Of a stretch of 64,000 nt of DNA, positions 49,560 to 58,800 are shown in pieces. The notes beneath the pieces are model-generated. The model had not been told where the DNA came from, made no database searches, and saw only the letters and a list, made by a program, of their open reading frames with translations. Position 1 is the stretch's first letter. Each line of letters starts with the position of its first letter. The position numbers were made by a program, and so were the translations under genes. The DNA is taken from NCBI GenBank assembly GCA_947095585.1, contig OX352762.1, forward strand, positions 120,806,930 to 120,870,929, in the 5' to 3' direction. The stretch comes from Nephrocerus scutellatus. Lineage: Eukaryota > Arthropoda > Insecta > Diptera > Pipunculidae.

Positions 49560-50930
49560 AAAGCAAATACCAAAATTCAATTCCAAAAATGTATGATGAC
49601 AGAAACGAACAGAAAGTAAGAAGAAAATAATTTTGTATATTTCTTTTTAAGCAGCTGCATTGTGCATTATGTTAAGCACTTTAAGTGATAGAGATAACCT
49701 GCTGTACGTTTAATTATATTTATTATTGTAAATAGTTAAATAAATATTTCTAGCATCTGCTGATTGCAATATTTTAGCTCATACATTGGGTTTTTAACGA
49801 TAAATTTTATTTCATTATTGCTATGATAAGAGTTAGATTAAGAGAATACATTTTCAAATCTCTTTATGTTCTTGTGTGTATTCGAGTGAGAGAAATCACT
49901 ATTTTGATGAAGATAAGAAAATTATTCTCAAATTTAATATGAAGAACATTCATGTCATTAAAAATATCACTAAATTTAAATGTTTTTTTGGTTTGTTGCG
50001 CACTGCGTGCGATAACCGTAAGCACAAAAAATTTAAAATTCGTTACTTTTTGAATAAAATCACCTGCTTTTGTAATTGAAATTGAAACAAACCTATTATT
50101 AATATTTATATTAGCCGTGTGATTGTTTATGAGCACATTTATTAACATTATTAAAAATATGTATTTTTTGGCATTCAAAATGCATTGAAAATTTGACACA
50201 AAGAAGTCCTATTACGTGTGTATGTTTTGTTTCGTATTTGTAAATTGTGAATACGACGTAATGTAATGTGTATTGTAAATTCTATGCTATAAGCATTTAA
50301 TTGTAAATTTTAAGAAAGCGATTGTTTGAATCGATGATTGATACAGAGCGTAAGAGATATTTAATTAATGAACAGAGCGAAAGAAAGAATTAATTAAGAA
50401 AGACTTATAAAATAAAAAAAACTATTAAAGAACGCAAACGTTATTTTTCCTTAATTTTTTGCCTCTGACTCTAGGGTTCGGTATTCGCCTGGTGCAAAAA
50501 ATCTCATCTAGTCATCCAGTTTAGAAACAGGCTCTGTTTAACTAGAGTCAAATTCATACACCAGGTAGTAAAGACTGCCTTGTTGCGATGGTAACATGCC
50601 GGTCCCAAGCCCGAGTAAAGGAGGAGGGTTTGAAGCACGGATTTTTCCTATTCTCAAAAAAAGCTATTCCTAATCTAAGGTGGAACAGCGTACGCTGATG
50701 GATGCTGTAACGAGAGTTCTCCCAGCCGGTATATCCTCAGTGTGACCAGGGTTCGTTTTATATGTAGGGCCGTTACAATAAAAAATTGATTTCCTTTGGA
50801 AATCTGAATTCAAAAATATATTTTTTTTTCTTAAAAAAAGGAAATGATTGTAAAATGGGTAGATGACTTAGGTCTGAGTAGTGTGTCCTGTGATTTTATG
50901 CCTTGGTCCAGCGCTATCGAAGTTATTCGT
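49560..50930. other. AT-rich intergenic DNA
   Basis: Long A/T stretches with frequent AATAAA; frames of 60-110 residues at 49864-50199 are low-complexity. No feature recognised. Confidence 0.45.
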
Positions 50931-50939
50931 CCGCACTGT

Positions 50940-51205
50940 CAGCCGAGTCGCTATATCTAAGTATTTCTGGCCAGTGAAAAGAGGATTCTACGCTCAGTTC
51001 GCTGCCTGGAGTCGCTTTTTCCAAGTATTGTGACCAGCGAAAAGAGGATTCTACGCTCAGTTCGTAGCCAGGAGTTGCTATGTCCAAGAATTTCTGATTA
51101 GTGAAAAGAGGATGCCACGCTTAGTTCGCTGCCAGGAGTCCGTCCAAGTTTTGTGAAAAGCGAAAAGAGGATTCTACGCTCAGTTCACTATTAGGAGTCT
51201 GTCGG
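50940..51205. repeat. Four tandem copies of a unit of about 65 bp
   Basis: GCGAAAAGAGGATTCTACGC followed by TCAGTTCGCTGCCAGGAGTC recurs four times with small differences, separated by TCCAAGTATTTCTGACC-like sequence. No frame remains open through it. Confidence 0.75.
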
Positions 51206-51879
51206 AAGAATAAGAAAGTTTACTTGAACTCTGTCCCCTTTTATAGGACGTGCAAAGGTTTATAACTTCGAACCGGGTTGTTCTTTTCCATATTTTTCCA
51301 GCGTCCGGTAAATCACCCCGTTGTTTCTATGCTGTTTTCTTATCCATTATCAGTTACATTGGAACTGCATTGCTGTCCTATTACGTTGTCATGGGCTCCT
51401 CGGTCGTTGAACTCATCTGTTGATTTCGATCATCATAACTTCTATGCTTGTGTTTGCGTTATTTGGTGATTGTTGGTGTTGTGTGTGCGTCTATTTCATA
51501 ATAGAGCCCGCCTACGCCTCTGCGCTCCCAAATGCATGTATTATGCGTCGTCCTCTTTACACTTCTGTCGTTGTACTAAGGTGGTTGCAGTAGGGGCAAG
51601 ACTACTCATTATTAATAGTTCTTTGCCAGATGAAGATCATTGTCTCAAAAATGAAGGGGCGGTTTCATAATCGCATTTACACAGAAAAGAAGTGCAGTCG
51701 ACCTGAGTCTGAGTATGGGGACTCCGAATACCTGGTAACCTTCGGTTTTAACTATAGCCCTCCCTTGGCATACCGTGCTCTTCCATTGTGCTAGGCATTA
51801 GATGGGCTACTGATCCAGGAACACCGAGGTGGTTTCATTAAATTGAACTCGCTAGAGAGAGAAGGCGATTTAAACATGC

Positions 51880-54170
51880 TTTAAGCATGGACAAGGATAG
51901 AGAGAGTGCTCTTGTTTTTGCCAAAGCCGCCCCTTCCACTTCAACATCCAGGGATGCCTAATGATCACCATCAGGGTTTACGGGCGAACCTGCATCACAC
52001 GAAGGCCTCTTCCGCTACCCTCAGCAAGCGGTTCGCTGAGGAATATATAACCCATGGTCTTATTAGCGGACGTCGATGGAACGGGACAAGTTAGTTGATC
52101 AGTAAATGCGGGTAGCCAGAGCGGCCTGCTTGATCGGCACGAACATCAGCTTTCTTTCCATTCCAGTATTTTTAAGGAAAGACCTGCTGGCCCTACTGAT
52201 TGAAGTTTTGACCAAGAGGGGAACGCAACATCGTGTGTGCTTCATCAATCTCCCCGGCGACGACGACGACATTCCGCCCTTAGAGGACCAGGAGCTGACA
52301 GAACACTGTCGGAACAGAAACCTCCAGTACCTCATAGGATGCGATCGAATCCCAGTAACACCAAAAAGTATTTTTAACGGTGTCCCACCTCTCGCGAATG
52401 GGTGACAAACGAGAGCAATAACTAGTCACCGTTCGGATCCGGCCTTAAATTGTAGGTCCCTTCCATTTGTGTTCAAAAATATACATGCACAACACAAATG
52501 GTCGCGAGAAGCTAGGCCTTGGACCACAACGGTCTGTCGCGCCAAATATTATTATATTATTTATTAGTATTAATGTAGATATACTAAATAAAGGATCCAA
52601 ACCTACCTTCATAAATGCGATTTGCGAAGTGGTACTTGACCTCACTTTCACCAGTCCATTTTTTCCAACTTTGTTAAAAAGTGGCATGTATCCGATGAAG
52701 CCTCGCTGTCAGACCATCAACACACCAAGTTTGAGTTTCCTGGCAAACTGGCACATGCTTCTTCTAGATATGATCAAAGTACACCGACTGGAATCTATAT
52801 CGGGGACTTGTCCTCTCTAAAGTAAATATGCTTGTCACATCTATTAAATCCACAGGGGACATAGACGAGGCAGCATATCAACTTAATGATGTGTTGTTCT
52901 CTTCTAATCATGACAGCTGTGTCCATTAAATCAGCTTGTGTAAACGAAAGGTTCCCTGATGGTACGGCCAGCTGGCTAAGCTTAGGAAGAAAGTCACAAG
53001 ACTCTTCAACTCTGCTAAACGCACGAAGAGTTGGGACGAACCTATGTTCGCCCTTACAGAGTACAACTCTGAATTAAGACGATCCAAACTTGTCACATTG
53101 AGGAAACGTGGCGAAAACATTGTCGAAATGACAGTAGCTACACGAAACCATAAAGCATTAGTTTAGGATCAGACAAACTGTGTAGGTTGTAGGTTCAATT
53201 AAACCTTTCAAAGCTCCCGGTTGTGATGGGATCTTTCCAGCGCTTCTCCAAAAAGCAATCGGTCTCATCCTACCGGGTATGATTACTTTATTTTATTTAG
53301 AGCCAGCTACAACTGGGGGTACATTCCTACTATCTGGAGACAGGTAAACCCCAAACCAGGCCTAAATCATACAGACCTATAAGTCTTGTAAAGAAGGTAG
53401 AAGGATAGAAGTTCCTTCCTCGACATTGAGCGCGCTTTCGATAACACTGGTTACGACTTTATTGCAAGGGCAATCAGTAGCAGTGGTATCGGGGACTCGA
53501 CTAATCAATGGATAAGGGCCATGCGTGAATGTCGAGATATTATTTCCTCCTTGGAAGTAGTGCCTGTGACTGCAGTTAAGGGATGGATGTACCCTAGGAG
53601 AAGTGCTTTCTCCACTTTTATGGTCACTAGTCATTGACTTCTAGTCGATATTCACAGATCAGGCTACATCGCCATTGGTTATGTGGACGATTTAGCGATT
53701 TTTTATTAGTGGTAAGTACTGCACGACTAACTCATGCAAGGTGCTTTACTACACGTTTTAGAATGGTGCAGCAGAGAAGGACTATCCATCAATTCTTACA
53801 ATACCGTTCTAGTGCCTTTCACGAAAAGATCACTGGTCGGTTTGGGACCTATCATCAAAGGCACTACGTTAGATTGTTCCAGTGAGGTTAAATATCTCGG
53901 TGTCATCCTTGATAGACGGCTAAACTGGAATTCTCATATCAAGTCCGCCATCGACCGCGCCACTAGAAAGGCAATTTGAGGTAGAAAAGTTGGACCGGGT
54001 AAACTTGTGCAATGGTGTTCCAGCACTGGACGCTAGAGGTCTGGTCTGGTTCACAGAGGGATCGAAGATGGAAACTGGAGTTGGAGCTAATGTCTTTAAG
54101 AAAAAGTCCCACGGCTTTCCAGGCGGAGATTCAATGTCTAGGAATACCACCATTGTGTACAGGTTGTGGT
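51880..54170 (+). mobile_element. R1-like LINE, long degraded copy (endonuclease, RT, RNase H start)
   Basis: Plus strand: [51 protein letters not shown] (endonuclease), then a SINE, then [17 protein letters not shown] and [44 protein letters not shown] (RT), HRSGYIAIGYVDDLAIF (YVDD in place of YADD), GPIIKGTTLDCSSEVKYLGV, ILDRRLNWNSHIKSA and LVWFTEGSKMETGVGANVF (RNase H start). About ten frameshifts or stops. The sense copy is related to the antisense copies at 41-42.6 and 20-21.9 kb. Confidence 0.88.
52343..52570 (+). mobile_element. tRNA-derived SINE, copy 5, inside the R1-like LINE
   Basis: Starts within the B box (TCGAATCCCAGTAACACCA), then TCTCGCGAATGGGTGACAAA, CATTTGTG..., CAACGGTCTGTCGCGCCAAA and the tail TATTATTATATTATTTATTA. 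The A-box head is missing. It replaces 26 or so codons of the LINE endonuclease (after IGCD, before VDILNKG), so insertion and deletion both occurred. Confidence 0.88.
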
Positions 54171-54179
54171 GAAGGGAAT

Positions 54180-54930
54180 GTTCAATAGAACTTACCAGTG
54201 TGTGCAGAGCTGTTTTCTACAGACTTGCCTTTACAATACGCGTGCTGATCTCTACACAGAAGTCTTTTGTCAATGCATGTGCTTATGTAGACATCGATCA
54301 GTTTTTCCAGTGTCTTTAACCAGAATTATGATAGACTAATTGGTCTGAGATCCTTTGGATTAACATGCGAGCATTTGCCGGTTTCGGATATGAAAACCAC
54401 ATTTACTTCTCTCCATAAAACTAGAGTATGGACCAGATCGAGACAACTCTTTAGAATTGCTTCTAGCCTTTGCAGCTTGACTGAAAATATGCCGGCAGGT
54501 CCTGCAGATTTGTATGGTTTGAAGTTTTGTAGCGCCCAAAGCAGTTTATCCTTATTTAACAGATCATTGGAGGTAGCTGTACGAGTGTCTGCCTAATCAA
54601 GACTGACATTACTTAACACATGGTAGCTGCCCGTGAAGTGGGTAACTAAAAGTAGATTGAGCGATTCTTCGCTACAGGTAGTCCAAGAGCCATCTGCTTT
54701 TTTTTAAACAGCTAGGCTTAGTTGGATTGGGAGAGAGGATTTTACTTAGCCTAGATGCCTGCGAAGATTCTCCTACTTTGCCACAGAAGAGTCTCCAGGA
54801 TATTCTCTTAGCTTTCCTTAATTATTTTTTATATAATTTGAAGGAGGTTTTATATGCATCCCAGAAGAGCGCTTGGCTGTCCTTAATTCTTTTTTATAAA
54901 GTTTGAGGGGTGAGTTTCTACTGTTCCTGA
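54180..54930 (-). mobile_element. R1-like LINE RT finger region (antisense)
   Basis: Minus strand from about 54920: YKKELRTAKRSS, FPYKS-like remnants, LLWDA, YKVVFISETGK, HVNPKDLRPISLS, VVKTLEKLIDVYISTCIDKR and QHAYCKGKSVE. These are the N-terminal RT motifs of the same family, head-to-head with the plus copy ending at 54170. Confidence 0.75.
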
Positions 54931-54934
54931 AACG

Positions 54935-55830
54935 CCCTTACTCCGAGGTCCACTCTTCTTGCCTCGTGGACAAGCGAAGATGCTACAGCAACAAACATCT
55001 TCTATTACAATTAAAATGAAACATCTCACTGTCTGTGTACCTATATCCTTCGTTATTTATTTTCTAAACCATGATGATCGCCTTCCTCATTGCTTTGTAT
55101 TTCCATTCTATATAGGTATGTACGAGTTTAATAACTTATCACTTATATTCTAATTGATATGTTTTTGCCTAAGTTGCTTTTCCACAAAGGGTTCTACTAT
55201 TATTCATAAACAATCAGTGCCTTTTTGTTAAATTTTGTTAATGCACATAAACAATTAAATATTTAAAATCACACTTATAATCAGACCATTTATTATGCGT
55301 ATACACCTAATGATAAAATTTTTAAATTTTTTATTATAACACCTCGAAAATATAGTATAGTATAGTATATAATACGAGTATATATAGATAGTCTATGCGA
55401 TGTTTTATGATAAATGTTCATAAACAAATGTAATTTCTTTAAAAAAATTTACAATTTCAATCAACATATTGGTATAATATATATATATGCCCCAGCCAGT
55501 ATGTTGATTTTTTTTATTATTTTGTTGATTATGTATTTTGATTTTGATATGTAATAGAACAACAATAAGTTCGAAATTCAATTATTATTATTGTTAATAT
55601 TGATCAATTACATTTAAGATAAGTTGATTAATTCTTATTGTTTGCAAGAGAGTATTTATTGATTGGATCAAAATATGAAGAATACATTTATTAGGTAAAT
55701 AGTTATAGTTATACATAAATACTATACTATAATACTCATGTAAAGTGATATGTCTGTTTGTGTTGTTACTTTGTTTTTGTTGCGTTCCATTTGATTGATT
55801 GCGGTTAAGTTGTTTAAGTCATTTAGCAGC
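54935..55830 (-). other. 3' flank of the ITG-like gene
   Basis: AT-rich. On the minus strand AATAAA (complement of TTTATT at 55688-55693) is a plausible polyadenylation signal about 140 bp past the stop. (TATAG)n at about 55352-55372 and (AT)n at about 55476-55490. Confidence 0.4.
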
Positions 55831-55832
55831 TT

Positions 55833-55883
55833 TTAGATAAATTTCTGGCTGAAAGAAGACATCCGGCGAGGTTCACGAATTTC
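55833..55883 (-). CDS. ITG-like gene exon 5 (inferred C-terminus)
   Basis: After a 69-bp intron ending TTGCATTGTAG, the frame reads EIREPRRMSSFSQKFI and TAA (55835-55833). Without this splice, exon 4 would continue for about 19 hydrophobic residues (VRANFYKKKPLIIHLI...) to a TAG. The spliced version is more protein-like. Confidence 0.6.
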   Translation of the reverse strand, partial: EIREPRRMSSFSQKFI

Positions 55884-58800
55884 CTACAATGCAATGAGAA
55901 TGAGAATGAGATGGATAATTAGTGGTTTTTTTTTGTAAAAATTAGCTCTGACCTCATCCTCCCCCAGTGGCAGCATATAGATGCAAACAAAAGGATCACG
56001 GAAATAGGAGCAAACTTTTTTGGGCATTCGACGATGGTGGCTGCGTTGCAGCTGACAGCAGAGTCCCCTGTAGAAGGTGGATTAACTCAAATTTAAAATT
56101 CAATACTTTCCAATATTGCACTTACTTTGTCACATTGCAGTCACTTGATGTTGCACATTCCTGGCCAAATTGTTTTCCCACTGGCAATGTTAGCGTGCCT
56201 GCCGGTGCCGGTTGGCAAATCAAATTACCGCTGGGTGCTTTAAGGCATGCCATGCCTGCATCGCAATCGGTATTCCGATGGCAAAGATCACGTTTGCGGC
56301 CGTACACGTAAATACATTTTCCTTCTAAGTAAAAAAAAAGAAATTTGTTTTTAGTTACAATTTAAATTTAAAAATGACGCCTCTCTCTCTCTCACCTCCA
56401 TAAGTGTTTACGCACACTCCAGTGGGACAGCACTCATCGTTACTGTTACATGGTCGATCCACACATGGCATATCCTCGATTAATGGTTCTACGATGCCGT
56501 ATACTTCATTTTGCTGTAATGAGAAAATTGCGAATGTAATTCATGATCTATGATATCCGTTTATATCACAGGACCAGTTCTGACTCATGCATCTATCCTC
56601 CAAAACTACATTAAAACCCCAATTTGGAAGAAACATACAGCAAAGCCAAACACGGAAAAATAAAAACAACGACAGTTAACAGGATCACATATTAGACCAC
56701 TGAATCGACCAATAGCTGCAGAGCTGCAGTCATGAACACAGAAGAGAAAATACAGAATCTCGGCATGCAACGAAATATTATAAAACGCATACTCGTACGT
56801 AGGTGGACTAAAAAAGTTGGTAAAGCCTTAATAAAAATCAAAGAAAAATTAAAATTTGGTTAAGTAGCTAAAAGTTTTGGCAGAACTGGTGGAATGTGGT
56901 TATCCCAACGAAGCAGAGCTTAACGTGCTTAACATACGCTGATGCTCAAGCTACACGTCCAAAGAGTACTAAATGTGAATATGACACACAAGAGATCATT
57001 AATGAAAACAAAAAAGAACATCGAGGATAAAGGAGAACCTTGAGGTACACCGTCATGTTTGTGGTCATACTAAGATTTTGAGCAACTTTCCATGTCTTTA
57101 GAATGAAAAGACGATAATGCCTGTGTGATGATGATGATGATGTGTATGATGAGATTTTTTTTAAAAGCTGACAATCAAGTTCTCAAAATTAATTTTAGAT
57201 GAAACTTAAGAGACATCCTTTAAGTTTGTAGATTTACGTGGTTATTTTCCATTAAAGCTGTAGTTGAAGTTTCTCTATTGATATGGATAATTATATGTAG
57301 TTCCTTGCTTAAGATAGATAAGGATTTTTTTCTAAATATATGTGTAAGAGCATTTCAAGTGCACGTTCTAACGTTTACTACAAAAAGGGAGACACTTTCT
57401 ATTTGTCATCATAAAACAGTAATTTGTTTAACCCTAGATTGGACAATGAGGTCATTGCCAGACCTTTTTGATTTTCAATTGGTAATATCTTTTTTTCCTT
57501 ATTAAGTCAAAGAGACTTCTATGAGTCCGATGCAATTATTTTAAATGCAAAGAAGAAAAAATTTCATTGATTGTGATTTTACTTTAAAGTGACCCGTGCG
57601 GTCTAGTCAGACCTAAACGACATGTTATAAATATTATTCTTTGGCTACCAATGGAATAGTTGTATTCCTTTGAAAAAACTTTTTGTTATCTTCTTCTTCT
57701 ATATATATAAAACAAAGTCGGGTTAGTTACACCATTTATAACTCGAGAACGGCTGGACCGATTTTTATGATTTTTGTTTTGTTGGATTTTTCTCCGCCAG
57801 GAATAGCATAATAACTATTAAAACATCGGAAAAACTCACAAAAAAAAATTATGTAGAAAATTCATTTTCTCATACAATTTTGTATTGAACCTATTTTCTG
57901 ATGATACCTAGAGAACGGTTCGACCGATTGAACGATTTGGCTCAAATTCACACCTCCAGTAGTCAGTGGGTGGGTGGTCAGTGGGCGAGAGGTCAGTGGG
58001 CGTGGCGTTAGTGGGCGGGGCTCAGCGGGCGGGAGTTCAGTGGGTGAGGGTCTGTGGGATGGGGCAGCCGGGAAACGCGAGTGTAAGTGGGCGTGGCATC
58101 AGTGGGCGGGAAGTCAGTGGTTGTGAGGTCAGTGGGTGTGAGTTCAATGGGCGGTGGGTCAGTGTGTATGAGGTCAATGGGTGGGAGGTCAGTGGGCGGG
58201 AGTTCAGTGGGCGGGAGGTCAGTGGGTGTGAGTTCAGTCGGCGGTGGGTCAGTGTGTATGAGGTCAATGGGTGGGTGGTCAGTGGGCGGGAGGTTAGTGG
58301 GCGGGAGGTCAGTGGGCGTGGCGTCAGTGGGCGGGTAGCAAAGCGCCCGGGAACAGCTAGTAAAAATATAAATAGAAAACTTCTGTTGTACTGTAAATAC
58401 TCTTATATGAATAATCATTTAATTAAATTGTATTAGAAATTATCAATAATCATGGCATATATTCAGGCTTAGTAATATTGTGTATAAAAGTTATATATTC
58501 CCTACATAGGAATTTGTATATAAATTTTATTACGAGCCCGAAGGACGAAGCTTATATTCAGAGGACATGCAATTTTTTTCAGCGAACGTGTGTACATTTG
58601 TACTTTTGTTTGTCGTGTCGTATATCTCGGCTTCTACCAGTAAAAATTTTAAGGGGACTTGTTTTAAAACAATTGGTTAGCGCTCGGCTTGCGATGGCGT
58701 AATTTTTTCATTCATAGTGGTTATTACCCCTGAGAAAACAGAAAAAAATACTCAATCTACGCATCGCTATCGATTTTTTTAAGCCTAAACGTTTGCAAAG

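Noticed and set aside
57966..58436. 156- and 136-residue ORFs on opposite strands
   Set aside because: Translations of a 15-bp minisatellite; a period divisible by three keeps frames open on both strands.
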